A stretch of 64,000 nt of DNA from Planctomycetota bacterium (GCA_022711755.1 JAKLEA010000009.1:124001-188000); one strand, 5' to 3'. Positions 15,571-26,300 are shown, numbered from the stretch's first letter. Notes: generated by a model from the sequence alone, not told the origin. Numbers and translations are program-made.

Positions 15571-17691
15571 ATGATAATGAGTAGGAATATGCGCGTGTTA
15601 CATCCGTGTGCCTTTTTTCTGATTGCGCTGGCGGCGATCATTGCGACGCCGCTTGGCGCGCAGGACAAGCCGGAGACGCCGCCCCAGCGCCCGGCGCTGC
15701 CGTTTGACATCCGGACTCCATACTATATGGACTTCGCGGTTCAACTGCAGACGCACGTCTACGGGCGTCAGGAGGACTACTTCGCCCTTTGGGAGCTTTA
15801 CAAGGACAACCTGGAGACGCCGGAAGAGATTCGGGTCTGGCAGCAGAAGATCAGGCGATACGCCGTCAACTGCATAGGCGGGCTGCCGCAGACGGACGCG
15901 CCACTGAACGCGAGGCTCTGCGGCGAGCTTGACGGCGAGGGCTACCGCATCGAGAAGATCATTTACGAGAGCCGTCCCGGGGCTCTCGTCACAAGCACGC
16001 TTTATATTCCGAAGAATCTTCAGGGCAAGACCGCCGCCGTGCTATTTGCTTGCGGGCACGCGGAGCAGGCCAAGGCATATCCCGAGTATCAGGCCGTCTG
16101 CAGGCGACTGGCCCGAAACGGGCTTGTTGTGCTGGCCGTGGACCCGATGGGGCAGGGTGAGCGGAAAAGCTATCTGAACGAGAAAGGGGAGGAATACGTG
16201 CGCTGGGGGACTGAGGAGCATGATTACGCGGGTCAGCAGTGCTGGTGGATCGGACAGTCAATAGCCCGCTACTTCATCCACGACCTGCGCCGGGGGATTG
16301 ACTACCTCGAATCGCGTCCGGAAGTGGATTCCAGGCGGATCGGCATAACCGGCAACAGCGGCGGCGGAACGCAGACGACGTGGATGATGCTGGCGGAGCC
16401 GAGGCTTGCCGCTGCCGCGCCGGCTACGTTCGTCATGCGTCGGCGCGATTATATGTGGACCGGTCAGGCGCAGGATTCCGAACAGATAATTCCCGGCGGA
16501 ACGCTTAATGGGCTTGACCATGAGGACTTTCTGATCTCGATGGCCCCGCGCCCGACGCTTGTGCTGGCGGTTGATTACGATTTCTTCAACATCGAGGGGA
16601 CGCGGGCCAGTGTGGAGCGCGCGCGGCGCATCTTCAAGGCGATGGGCAAGGAGGAGAACCTTGAGATGGCCACCGACCGGGTGACGCATACGTATTCCCC
16701 GGCGCTGGCGCGAGCAGCAACGGAATTCTTCTGCAAACACCTGCTCGGCAAGCCCAGCGATCAGGTTGACCACGCTGATCCCGGCGCGCCGCTGCCCGTC
16801 GAGCAGCTCTGGTGCACGAAGAAGGGGCAGGTTTTGCTTGACCATCCTGAAGCGAAGAGAGCCTTTGATAGTAATCTTGAGACTTACCAATCCATTCGCA
16901 AGCGCGAGAGCGATCCCGCCGCGCAGGCGAAGGCGGCTGAGAAGTTTCTTGCGTCGGCAGTGAAGCGATTCCGCAAGCCATGCGAATTGTCGGCGCGATG
17001 GCCTTACAGTGACCGTGTCGGAGACGTGTCCGTCCATCAGGGTTTCTGGTTCAGCGAGCCGTTCATGTGCAACGCCGGCTGGTTCATCTACAACGCGGAG
17101 AAGCCGTACGAGGAATTGGTCATAGCGCTGTTCGATCGGGGGACGCAGGACCTTGAGAACAGACGCGATTGGGTGAATCAGCAGCTTGACGCGGGCAAGG
17201 CGGTGCTGGCCGTCAACGCGCGCGGATTCGGGCATATTCTTCCCCGGTCCATCAGCGTGAGGGCGGGCGTGGAAGATCGTTACGGCACGATATTCAAGTT
17301 CGTCAGCGATTCGTTGTGCATCGGCGACGATCTTGCTTCAATGCGGATATTTGACCTGCTCAGGGTGATCGAGCTTGCGCACGAGGACCCGCTGATAGCG
17401 CTTGGACAACGTCCCGTTCGTCTTTATGGAAACGGTCTCGGCGGCTACTACGCGTACCTCGCCGGGGCGCTGGACAAGCGTCCTCGGACCGTTGAGGTGG
17501 AGGGCGTGTTTTTCAGCGCGGATTCACTTATAAGGACTCGGAACTACAAGGTGGATCGGGCAAACCAGTTGATGATATTCGGCATGGCGGCGCGGATGGA
17601 CCTGCCCGACCTCAGGCCGCTTTACGAGGGGCGGGAACTAATAATCCGCCGTCCCTTCGACGCCGAGGGCAATGAGATCGCGCTGAAATAG
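15571..17691 (+). CDS. Secreted alpha/beta hydrolase, acetyl-xylan-esterase-like
   Basis: This 706-aa protein begins with a signal peptide (HPCAFFLIALAAIIATPLGAQ) after a GGAGG site. Residues about 120 to 390 form an alpha/beta-hydrolase domain of the AXE/dienelactone type: LYIPKNLQGKTAAVLFACGH, DPMGQGER, DYLESRPEVDSRRIGITGNSGGGTQT with the nucleophile Ser263 in GNSGGG, and a LVLAVDYDFFNIEG region followed by a late His in DRVTHTYSP. A second half of similar size (about 420-706), also hydrolase-like but without a clear nucleophile, ends the protein. Probable role: removal of acetyl or other ester groups from polysaccharides in the periplasm. The substrate is unknown. Confidence 0.85.
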   Translation: MIMSRNMRVLHPCAFFLIALAAIIATPLGAQDKPETPPQRPALPFDIRTPYYMDFAVQLQTHVYGRQEDYFALWELYKDNLETPEEIRVWQQKIRRYAVNCIGGLPQTDAPLNARLCGELDGEGYRIEKIIYESRPGALVTSTLYIPKNLQGKTAAVLFACGHAEQAKAYPEYQAVCRRLARNGLVVLAVDPMGQGERKSYLNEKGEEYVRWGTEEHDYAGQQCWWIGQSIARYFIHDLRRGIDYLESRPEVDSRRIGITGNSGGGTQTTWMMLAEPRLAAAAPATFVMRRRDYMWTGQAQDSEQIIPGGTLNGLDHEDFLISMAPRPTLVLAVDYDFFNIEGTRASVERARRIFKAMGKEENLEMATDRVTHTYSPALARAATEFFCKHLLGKPSDQVDHADPGAPLPVEQLWCTKKGQVLLDHPEAKRAFDSNLETYQSIRKRESDPAAQAKAAEKFLASAVKRFRKPCELSARWPYSDRVGDVSVHQGFWFSEPFMCNAGWFIYNAEKPYEELVIALFDRGTQDLENRRDWVNQQLDAGKAVLAVNARGFGHILPRSISVRAGVEDRYGTIFKFVSDSLCIGDDLASMRIFDLLRVIELAHEDPLIALGQRPVRLYGNGLGGYYAYLAGALDKRPRTVEVEGVFFSADSLIRTRNYKVDRANQLMIFGMAARMDLPDLRPLYEGRELIIRRPFDAEGNEIALK

Positions 17692-17910
17692 ATATCCTGC
17701 TCGAATGGATTATAAGCCTTAAGGCAGAACAGGTAAATCCTGGTAAAACCAGATTGCCGAAGTTAGATGCAGAAAACCGGATGCGCGCGAATTTTATAAA
17801 AGCGGCATCCATTTGGGGACTAAAGGCGGAGCTGGCATGATCCCGATGCTTGGATTGCGCATTGTCTGCGTGTCGCAATCTCCTGATATAGGCCAGCGCG
17901 GGTATGCTGT

Positions 17911-18369
17911 TTATGCGCTCTCGCCTTCGGGTTTCTGTTCCGACAGGAGGTTCTGGACGTCGCGTCGTCCCAGCTTTCGCAAGGCGGCGATGCGGTTCTT
18001 GCTTTCCTGCCTCGGGCGGGAACGTCCGGTTTCCCAGAGTCCCACCGCCACAACGCTGACGCCGACAAGTTTCGCCAGCTCCACCTGACTGATGTTGAGG
18101 CGGCGGCGCAGTGCCCGCAGCAGGCCCGGTGAAAGCCGTATGCCGGAAGACTGATCATCAGGCGCGCTGACGACGGCGGTCTGTGGCGCCATCCTGCCGC
18201 GGTCCGCCGCCGCGGCGGCCGACTTGACAGCCCGCAGTTCGCGTTCAATATTCATCACGCGCTTGCGTAATTGGCGCACTTCCGCGATTGTTTTTGACAT
18301 CATCGTCTTGGTTTCGCGACGCGACAGTCTGGTTATTTCCGATTTCAGGACTGATTCTATCTTGCCCAT
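17911..18369 (-). CDS. XRE-family helix-turn-helix regulator with coiled-coil N terminus
   Basis: 152 aa from ATG 18369, which has GGGAG 7 nt upstream; the upstream ATG at 18387 overlaps that site. The N-terminal half is heptad-rich and charged (VRQLRKRVMNIERELRAV), suggesting a coiled-coil dimerisation region. A disordered Ala-rich linker follows, then an XRE DNA-binding domain: LRALRRRLNISQVELAKLVGV is the helix-turn-helix, followed by GLWETGRSRPR. It lies downstream of and on the same strand as the rhamnoside operon, about 137 nt from it, and could regulate it, but no linkage is shown by the sequence. Confidence 0.85.
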   Translation of the reverse strand: MGKIESVLKSEITRLSRRETKTMMSKTIAEVRQLRKRVMNIERELRAVKSAAAAADRGRMAPQTAVVSAPDDQSSGIRLSPGLLRALRRRLNISQVELAKLVGVSVVAVGLWETGRSRPRQESKNRIAALRKLGRRDVQNLLSEQKPEGESA

Positions 18370-18505
18370 TAATATCTCCCGTTTCACAAGGCGTTAATCA
18401 GATTCGCTCAACAAAGAACGAACATAAGTATAACGAAAAACAAAGGAAGAAGCCAAGAGCGAAAAGGCATTGAAATGCTTTGAAATTTCACGCGCCTTGC
18501 GCGCG

Positions 18506-19789
18506 TCAAGTCTTCAACCCCGTCAGGTCCGGCTCGATTTTTGCATTCTCCTTGATTAGTTCTGCCATGGTAAGGCGCTTGCCGCGAAGGGCGGCTTCGC
18601 GGCCGAGAATGGCGGTCAACGTGCTGTCCACGGAGCGTTGGACTGTGGGGTTGTCGAAGCGTCCCTCGGTTATCGCGTTATAAAATTCTGCGATGTTCCT
18701 GACCGCGCCGCGATCATAAAGACTTTCCACCTCTCCTCCGCCGTAATGTTTCGGTCCGCCCCGGAGGAAGGACTTTCCCCAGTAGCTCAACTGCGCGCTG
18801 GCCGCGTCCCCGTGGAAGTTCGTGACGAGGCTGCGTCCGTGGTCGGGAATTGACAGGCTCTGATGGTTCCAGAGCATTCCGTCCTCGAACTCGTAGGTTA
18901 CGAATTCGACGTCCTGCATGTCGCTTTGCGGGTTGGGCCTGAGGATGCGGGAATAGCCTGCGGCGCTTACGGGCAGGCGGCGCAGGACCCAGACCGCCGC
19001 GTCAATGCAATGAACGTCGTAGGCGACGCACCATTCGCCGCTGAGGGCGATGTCGTTGTTCCATATTCCGCCACGCAGGCGGCTCTCGATTGTTTTATCT
19101 TTAGGCGGATCGGGCCGGGCGGTCGCCCCGCTGCCTCCGCCAAGCGTCGTGACCGCAATCCGGCGTCCCAGCGCCCCGTCCCAAATTCGCTTTGCCACTT
19201 CGATGTTCACGGGATCGGTCGGCATCTGGTAATCCATGAGGAAACATAGATTTTTCTTCGTGGCGAGCTTCCCGCTGGCGAGAATCGAGAGGCAGCTTGG
19301 AACGTCCGCCGCAATGGGCTTGGCCATGTAGACATGCAATCCGGCAGCGACCGCTGCCTCAGCCTGCTCGGCGTAGAAGCATGGGACGTCCTCGATTGCG
19401 ATTGCCTCGATACCCGATTCGATGACGCGTTTATAACCGGACAGAGTGGAGAAGCAGCGCGCCTTGTCCACTCCGTTGGCGTTTCCGAAGGCGTTCACGA
19501 CTTCCGGGAAGTAATCGGCCACTGCGTGAATCTCGTATCCGCCGTGTTTCCTGAAGAATCCGGCCAGAAAGCTTCCGCGCCCGCCGCAGCCGATGATGCC
19601 CAGCTTGATCTTCCGCTCCGGCGGCTTGGGGGCCTCGGCGGGTTTGTCGCCAGGCTGTTCCTGCGCCATGCCGGTTGCGGCCCCAAAGAGGGATGCGGAA
19701 GCAGTGGATGCGGCCAGTCCGCTTATGAAGCGGCGTCTGCTCATTCCGCCGGATGTTTCCAACGCCGGACGTGTTTCGTTCTTTTCCAT
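18506..19789 (-). CDS. Tat-exported Gfo/Idh/MocA-family oxidoreductase
   Basis: The 427-aa protein has a twin-arginine signal (SRRRFISGLAAS, residues 17-28) and then a Rossmann start IKLGIIGCGGRGSF for NAD(P). AIAIEDVPCFYAEQAEAAVAAGLHVYMAKPIA is the conserved EKP-like helix-strand, here reading AKP, followed by the MocA C-terminal sheet domain (HCIDAAVWVLRRLP, VEFVTYEFEDGML). Such proteins oxidise sugars or inositols; Tat-exported relatives include the NAD-dependent glycosidases of family GH109. Being last in the rhamnoside operon and folded before export points to a sugar-modifying step in the periplasm. AGGAG precedes ATG 19789. Dehydrogenase versus glycosidase cannot be decided here. Confidence 0.92.
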   Translation of the reverse strand: MEKNETRPALETSGGMSRRRFISGLAASTASASLFGAATGMAQEQPGDKPAEAPKPPERKIKLGIIGCGGRGSFLAGFFRKHGGYEIHAVADYFPEVVNAFGNANGVDKARCFSTLSGYKRVIESGIEAIAIEDVPCFYAEQAEAAVAAGLHVYMAKPIAADVPSCLSILASGKLATKKNLCFLMDYQMPTDPVNIEVAKRIWDGALGRRIAVTTLGGGSGATARPDPPKDKTIESRLRGGIWNNDIALSGEWCVAYDVHCIDAAVWVLRRLPVSAAGYSRILRPNPQSDMQDVEFVTYEFEDGMLWNHQSLSIPDHGRSLVTNFHGDAASAQLSYWGKSFLRGGPKHYGGGEVESLYDRGAVRNIAEFYNAITEGRFDNPTVQRSVDSTLTAILGREAALRGKRLTMAELIKENAKIEPDLTGLKT

Positions 19790-19837
19790 CGCTCAATGCT
19801 CCTTGTCATGTTCCGCTCAAGCGGGGCATGGCCGTCC

Positions 19838-22800
19838 CTATTGGATTGTCTTCTGGTCGGAAGTCTGTAATGTTACCGGCCCGATCAGCCCGGATTCCAA
19901 GAGCGGCTGGTCCTTCTTCCAGAGCTGCCAAGTTGTGAACGTGAAGCGTCCGGAGGGGCTGGGTTTTCCCTCAAGCACCCACTTCGGCCAGGAATTCAGT
20001 GTTCCCTGCGGGTGCCGGTCGCTGTCCTCGGGCAACAGTTCGTCTCCTATCATTCGGTTCGGCCAGAGATTGATGACCGTTATCTCGAACGCATTCGCGC
20101 CGGGCTTGATGGCTTCGGTTATATCAGCACGGAATGGCATTCTCCATAGCAGGCTGGCATCTTTTCCGTTGACCTTCACGCGGGCCATCACCTGGACTTT
20201 ACCGAGATCAAGGCTGAGCCTGCGGTTTTTCCCGATCATGGATTCCGGCACGTTGACAGTCTTTTCGTATGTCGCCGCGCCGGAGAAATGCTTCACACCC
20301 GGATCGGCGTGTTCGCTCCATGATATCAGCTTGTCGAAGGTCGCCCGTTCCGGAGCGCCAAGCCCGGGGGCGAAGCGAACGTCCCATGCTCCTTCGATGT
20401 TCAGCGGTTCCGGGAGGGAGTCAATTGATATCTCGCGTTTTGCGCCGGAGGACATTGTCAGTTCATAGCGTCCCGGCTTCCATGCCTCAAGGATAATGTT
20501 GCCGTCCGAATTGCAGCGGATTTCAGCCTTTCGCTCTGAGGGAGCTGCGGGAGGTTCAAGGTAAATCGTCTGCGGGTCTATTCCGGTGGACTTGTACGGT
20601 TTCCCGTCAATTGTGTAATCCACAATCAACGTTTTGACCACCATGAACGCCGGATCGTCGCCCTCGGCCATTCGGGCGACCTGGAAGCCTTGTTCGCCGG
20701 CGTCAACAATCCTTTGGACGCGGTCTTTCACGTCGCGGGTGCGCTTCGGATCGTCCAGCACGCCGTAGACGGCTTTCTGGACTGCGATTCTGCCGGGGAT
20801 GTCGCTCAATGTGATTGTGTCCGAGTCCCTGCCTTTCACGAGGCGCTTACGGTCGCCTATCGTGTACTCAACCATCAGTATCTTTTGAACGCCCTGAGCC
20901 GGATCGTCGCCCATGGCCATTCTTGACACGGGGAAGCTGTATTCGCCCTGGTCAACCATTGTCTGGATTCTGTCCTTCACGTCGCGCGTTCGCGCCGGAT
21001 CTTCCGGGACGCCGTAGACGGCCTTCAGCACCGTGATCTTCGGCCCGATCCTGACCGCCGATGCAAGCGGCTCGCCGTTGCGCGAGGCTTCTATTACGTG
21101 ATCCCTTGCCTCGCCATAGCGGAATACGACGAATACCGAATCCCCCGCGGAGAGGGATAACATCACGTTGGTCCCGCCGTCTTTCTCCTCATGGACTGCG
21201 GCGGGTTCGATGTCACCGCTTTCAGGATCCCACAACTCGGGCCGCTTTCCCGTCACGCGGAAGTTGCAGGCAGTCGCAACGTCGCGCTGCTGGGGATTGG
21301 CGACAAAGTAGATTTCAGCGTCATCCGTTGAACGATGGATGTATATCAGGCGCGAACCGGCGATGAAGTCCGGGCGCGCGCCGCTCAGTGAAAGGACTCT
21401 CTCCGGCGACATGCCCCAGACGACGCGGCCCTTGCCGAAGGCGTGTTCCGTGGCTTTTCTGCCATCGCAATCGCCCCAGACCTCGTCGGCAATCCGCTTC
21501 ACCTCAGCGTCGCATTCCGGGAAATCGCTCAGGCTCGGAGATTTGACCGGACGGGGGCCGACGACCGTCGCGCCAGCCTCGACCAGTTCCCTTATCTTCA
21601 GCAGTAGCGGGAGCGTCATTGCGTGGATTTCGGGCAGAACCAGGACGCGATAGCTCATGCCGTCGGGCAGGACGATGCGTCCGTCCCTGACCGACATACG
21701 CGTCAGGACGACCTCCGCAGTGCAGTTGTCATATTCGTACCCCAGGAAACTATGTGGGATGAAGCCTTGCGGCGATTCCTCCTGCTGGAGGCAGCAGATG
21801 TCCGCCACGTAGAGACCCATGCGAAGCAGATGCTGGCAGCGGGCGAGGTATTCATGCCACGCAGAGGATTCCTCCCACCACGTCTGCGTCCGTTCGTAAT
21901 GCAACCCCCACGGTCCCATCGTCATGCCCGGCTTGTAATTGAGCCAGGGCTGCATCGCGTAACGATGGAACACGAAGCGGTTGATTCCGGCGCAGAAGGC
22001 CCTGTCGCCCAGCGTCTTGATCGAGCCGGGGTGGTCGAGCCAGCGCTCATGATCTCCGGCGGTGAAGGCTTCGGCGCCGACGATGCGCTTGCCGTAGACG
22101 TGCGCGGCGGATGCCATGCCCTTGCAGGTTTCCAGCGCCGAGCCGCCCATCCAGAACTCGCCCATCGGCTCGTCGGCCCGCCCGCCGTAGGTCATATCGT
22201 CGCATGGGCCGCCGTATGCCTCGATGGAAAGGCGCAGTCCCTTCTCATTTGCCAGTCTGCGCATGTGGTCGGCGTAGTTCTCGACGACGAGATCGGAGAC
22301 CGTCTGCCGCAGATCCCACAGAAATCGCTCGGAGATTTCCAGATTGTCAACAACTCTGGCCGTCACGACGGGGAGGAAGGGAAGGGGATCGTAGCCTCGC
22401 CGCTTCTGGAATTCCTCCCGCATGAGGAGCGTCCAGTTCTGGGCGCCGTTCTCCCAACTGTCAATGTGGGTCGCAACAAGAGTCTTGCCCGCCGCGTCGC
22501 CAACGTCTCCGATCAGCGGCCCCATCATGCCGGCGAACTGCGCTTCGATGCCCTTCTTGCTCAGCTTGTCGCATTCCAGCCCGCGCCCGGTTTCAGGAGC
22601 GGGAGCGTTCTCCGCGCCGGTGGACGTATGCCCGAAGCGCATGACGGTCCATTTGCCCGCCGGAGCGTCCCACGCAAGCTTACCGTCCTTGCCCATCTTT
22701 TCGGTAAGGTCAACTATCCTGCTGCGCTCAATCGTCATTTCCGGGGGAAGTTGCTTATCGGATGCCTGCGGATTCCATTGGCGTTCATAGACCGCCTTGC

Positions 22801-23350
22801 CTTTAATACCCTCGATGCGATAATCCCCGGGCGTCGGGAAGGCGAGGACTGCTATGTCCCTGTAATATCCGGCGACTGTCTCAGGTTGGGGAAGTGTGGC
22901 ATCAAACTTCGCGGGGCCTTCCATTGCCGCTTCGCTCCAGACGATCTTCTGCATGGATTCTTCGGGCTTGATCCACGGACCGCCGCTGCCGTTCCATCCG
23001 GCGTCATCGTTCATGTTCACTTCAAGCCCGAGGCGCTGCGCTTCGGAAGCGACGTGTTTGAACAGGTCGCGCCATTGCGCGCTCATGAAATCAACCGGGC
23101 CGCGCGGTATGCCCTGATCCACCTCCATGATAAGGACGCCGCCGATGCTGGCGCGTTTCATGGCTTCAAGGTCGGCCGTTATGCCCTCGCGGGTGATGTT
23201 TCCGTTCAGCCAGAACCAGTATACCCAGGGGCGGGCTTCGGGGGGCGGGTTCTGGAATCCTTTAGCCAGTTCATCCGGTTTCTCAACCGCTTGAACGCAT
23301 CCGACCAAAGCGCAGAGCGCAATGACGGCTGCCAGAAAGCATTTCTTCAT
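19838..23350 (-). CDS. GH106 alpha-L-rhamnosidase lipoprotein with tandem inserted module
   Basis: This 1170-aa protein starts with a lipobox (LCALVGC, Cys18). The catalytic region matches glycoside hydrolase family 106: PPPEARPWVYWFWLNGNI, LEAMKRASIGGVLIMEVDQG, NMNDDAGWNGSGGPWI and GKRIVGAEAFTAGD, then a glutamine-amidotransferase-like domain and, near the C terminus, a jelly-roll GH2-like sugar-binding domain (LDLGKVQVMARVKVNGK, NLWPNRMIGDELL). Two copies of a 79-residue module occupy residues 772-850 and 855-933, which typical members lack. It removes terminal alpha-L-rhamnose, presumably from extracellular or cell-surface-captured polysaccharides. The neighbours RhaT and a GH106-like gene support this. 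GGAG precedes ATG 23350. Confidence 0.92.
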   Translation of the reverse strand: MKKCFLAAVIALCALVGCVQAVEKPDELAKGFQNPPPEARPWVYWFWLNGNITREGITADLEAMKRASIGGVLIMEVDQGIPRGPVDFMSAQWRDLFKHVASEAQRLGLEVNMNDDAGWNGSGGPWIKPEESMQKIVWSEAAMEGPAKFDATLPQPETVAGYYRDIAVLAFPTPGDYRIEGIKGKAVYERQWNPQASDKQLPPEMTIERSRIVDLTEKMGKDGKLAWDAPAGKWTVMRFGHTSTGAENAPAPETGRGLECDKLSKKGIEAQFAGMMGPLIGDVGDAAGKTLVATHIDSWENGAQNWTLLMREEFQKRRGYDPLPFLPVVTARVVDNLEISERFLWDLRQTVSDLVVENYADHMRRLANEKGLRLSIEAYGGPCDDMTYGGRADEPMGEFWMGGSALETCKGMASAAHVYGKRIVGAEAFTAGDHERWLDHPGSIKTLGDRAFCAGINRFVFHRYAMQPWLNYKPGMTMGPWGLHYERTQTWWEESSAWHEYLARCQHLLRMGLYVADICCLQQEESPQGFIPHSFLGYEYDNCTAEVVLTRMSVRDGRIVLPDGMSYRVLVLPEIHAMTLPLLLKIRELVEAGATVVGPRPVKSPSLSDFPECDAEVKRIADEVWGDCDGRKATEHAFGKGRVVWGMSPERVLSLSGARPDFIAGSRLIYIHRSTDDAEIYFVANPQQRDVATACNFRVTGKRPELWDPESGDIEPAAVHEEKDGGTNVMLSLSAGDSVFVVFRYGEARDHVIEASRNGEPLASAVRIGPKITVLKAVYGVPEDPARTRDVKDRIQTMVDQGEYSFPVSRMAMGDDPAQGVQKILMVEYTIGDRKRLVKGRDSDTITLSDIPGRIAVQKAVYGVLDDPKRTRDVKDRVQRIVDAGEQGFQVARMAEGDDPAFMVVKTLIVDYTIDGKPYKSTGIDPQTIYLEPPAAPSERKAEIRCNSDGNIILEAWKPGRYELTMSSGAKREISIDSLPEPLNIEGAWDVRFAPGLGAPERATFDKLISWSEHADPGVKHFSGAATYEKTVNVPESMIGKNRRLSLDLGKVQVMARVKVNGKDASLLWRMPFRADITEAIKPGANAFEITVINLWPNRMIGDELLPEDSDRHPQGTLNSWPKWVLEGKPSPSGRFTFTTWQLWKKDQPLLESGLIGPVTLQTSDQKTIQ
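20552..21037 (-). repeat. Tandem duplication of a DUF3395-like module within the GH106 gene
   Basis: Codons 772-850 (21037-20801) and 855-933 (20788-20552) encode two copies of the same 79-residue module. Shared positions include KAVYGV, DP-x-RTRDVKDR-x-Q, VD-x-GE, F-x-V-x-RMA-x-GDDPA, and K-x-L-x-V-x-YTI ending in a Thr-Ile-x-Leu strand; I estimate more than half the residues are identical. The pattern 'YG ... rDVt ... GDDPa ... K-x-L-x-V-x-Y' resembles the DUF3395 region known from DnaJ-C11-type proteins. Confidence 0.8.
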
Positions 23351-23380
23351 TTCGGAACTCCGGGAGGTATCGCGTCGGGG

Positions 23381-26300
23381 TCAGCGATGGCAGACGATTC
23401 TTAATCCCTTGGGCGTGAAGGGTTGAATCTCAATGACGTTCTCGCCGGCCTTTAGTTTGGACGTCAATTCCAAGCGAAGCGGTTTGCCGATGAAGCCGCC
23501 GGCGTAGACGCCGTTGACGGCGACGGCGGCCGCGGCTTCCGGCGCAATGGCGTCGGCTTCAACAAATACGCGGCGTCCGTCTTCAAGCCAGTTCTTCGGG
23601 AGCGTGAAACTTCCGAGGAAAGGATCGCCCTCGACGGGGGAGAGCGTCAAGGCCGGATGGTCGGGGTTGCCCCACGGCCCCGCGCCGAACGGGGCGATCT
23701 CCACCGCGTTCACCCAGTCGGCTCCAGCGAGGTCCGGCGCTTCGGGATTGACCGTTCCCTTGGATGTTTTCCACGTCTTGTCAATCCGGCTCTCGATGAC
23801 CTGACCGTTGTCCAGCGTGACGCGATAGCGCCCGATCAGCCCCGCCGGATTGGGATTGGCGGAGGTGTTTGCGACCTTGACGATCAGCGCATTTTCGCCG
23901 ACGCGCAGGGAATCCTTGAGGTCGCCCTCGTAGACGCGCTGCCAGTTGTCGCCGTTTGCCGTCTTGCGTCCGTTGACGAAAAGAACAAAGTCGTTATCGG
24001 CGGTCAGGCGCATCTTCGCTTCTGCGACTGTCCGGCCTTCAGGAATCTGGAGCGTCGAGGCGAAGAACCGGACGCCGGGCGGCGCTGCCTGGAGGGGGTT
24101 ATCGTCCGGATACCAGACCCACTTATTTTCAGCCAGAGAGAGGGCGTTGTCGTCCTTGATCTCGATTTTCTTCGGCGCGGGGCCGGTCCATGGCTGGCGA
24201 TTTAATGAAATTGGGGCTTCGAGTGGTTTGACGACAGCCGTAATCATCTCTGGACGTTTGACCTGTTCCGGCTGGAAGACGATCAAAACGCTCTCAAGCG
24301 GCTCAAGGGTCAGATCGAACTCAACCGTCCCGGCGTCAACGCGATTGAACGCCAGCGCCATGATTTCATTACGCAGCGGATCCCAAATTTCCGGGCATCC
24401 CTTTGCCGATGCGCGGAAGCGGAAATTCCGCGCATCGCCGGCATGGTTCTGATTGCAGATGAAGAAAACGTCGCAGCCGGTCTTGACGCGATGCAGAACG
24501 TGCAGCCAGTTGCCGGTTTCGCCTTTCAGAACCTGAAGCGTGGCCGGAACGGCGGCGTCTTTGGCGAAGACCTGCTGCAATTCCTCCGTGGTCGGTTTCT
24601 GTGGAAGCAGGTATGAGCGTCCGCCTTTTGCGTTGGTCTTGCACACGGCCAGACCCGGCTGCGGATTGCCCCATACGGCTTCGCGCAAGGCTGAGATGGC
24701 ATCAGAGTTTTTCCCCAGGGTCGCCGACTTCGAGGGCAGGAATCCGTATCCGACCACAACGCCGCCGGCGTCGTAGAACGCCTTTGCCTTTTCCAGAGAG
24801 GCATAAGGGATAACCTCGACCGGCGGAACGATCAGGATTTTGTATTCCTCCGCGCGAAGCTTCAGCGCCTTGTCTGCGATACTCATGTCATTTTCTAAAA
24901 CTTCGTATGGAATCCAGTCGCAATCATAAAGCGCATCCTGAAGACGTTCGCTCATATCGTCAGGAGGGACGGATTTGCCGACGTGGAAGCTCTGCCCCAG
25001 GTAGAGCAGGGCGACGGGGCAGACGTGGCGCCCGCCGGTCAGAACGACGCTCAGGCGGCTCGTGTAATCCGCGAAGACGCGATAAAGCGGCCAGCGCGGT
25101 TCGTGGCCGTTATTGTAGAAATACGGCGGGCAGTCGTTGTCGAACGGCGAGCGGGGATTGAAGGAATGCGGGATCAGGAAATTGACGCCGGATACGTGCA
25201 TGTGGTCCGCCCACCATTTCATCTCCGGATAGGTCAGGTCCTGCCCGCGCGCGCCGTAGATTTCCACCATGGTCACGTCGTCGGGTTTGCCGTAGGCGTG
25301 GGTGATCGAGCTGCCCAGTTTCGTCGTCTGCCAGCAGGGTGCGTCCTGGGCGATTCGCCTGCCCATGGCGAATTGCGTGAAGACGGCGTCAATGCCGCCC
25401 ATGTCGCTGTATTTCATAAGCTGGAACACGTTGCCCGCGCAAAGTTTCTGATTGAGGTAGCAGAGACCGTGTTCGAGGAAGTGCCCTATGGATTTCACGC
25501 GGTGTTCGCGGCACCACTGCGTGACGCCGCCGTAAAGCGTGCGTCCCCATGCTTCGGCTAGGGCGTCCTGGTACTGGTACCTTGCGGCGACCTGCTCCTG
25601 CGGGTCCGCCAGGTTGCTTTTCCATGCGACGAGCGCGCGCTTCCAGTCCCCGCCGCGTTCTTTCAGCATCGGGATAACCTCGGTTCCCCAGTCACCGTAG
25701 GTCTCAGGCTCGTCATAGAAATAACCTTGGATGGCCTTGCCGAAATCGTCGGGGAAACGGTCGTAATGGGGCTGATAAACGGTCTTGATGTACCACTCGA
25801 CGGCGTCGCGGCTTGCGCCGTCAACAAGGTAGTTGATGCCGCGCTTTTCAGACAGTCCCCACGTGAAGGCAAGAACCTCCCATTTGCCCTCCGGGGCGTC
25901 CCATGCGAAATTGCCGTTTTTCGCGGCGTCGGTCAGGTCAATGAGGCTGGCTCCGTCAATGCCGTTTCCTGATTTCTTCCCGGCCAGAACGGCGATCAGA
26001 TGTTTTGCGTCAACCTTCATCGCGGCGCGTCTGGGACCGGTTACCGAAGCCGTGTCGAGCAGCATCTGTTTGCTTGCGTATTGAGCTGGGACCTTTCCGC
26101 CGACCTCGCCGCTGGGCCACCACGCCTCGTCGAAAATCCACATCTGGAGGTTATGCTTCTTCGCCTCATCCAGGCAGAAGGCAAGGTCTCGATACCATCC
26201 CTCCCCCAGCCAGTCGTTATGCGGGCGCGATTCGGCCGTGAAGCATCCGTTGCCGCCCTCGGCCACTTTGCCGACGTACATGCGCAGGAGTTGCTCGCTC

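Noticed and set aside
16258..17235. 325-codon minus-strand frame within the esterase gene
   Set aside because: Shadow of the acetyl-xylan-esterase-like protein.
21623..23404. 593-codon plus-strand open frame
   Set aside because: It lies antisense to the GH106 gene; the composition is that of reverse-complement coding sequence with no domains.
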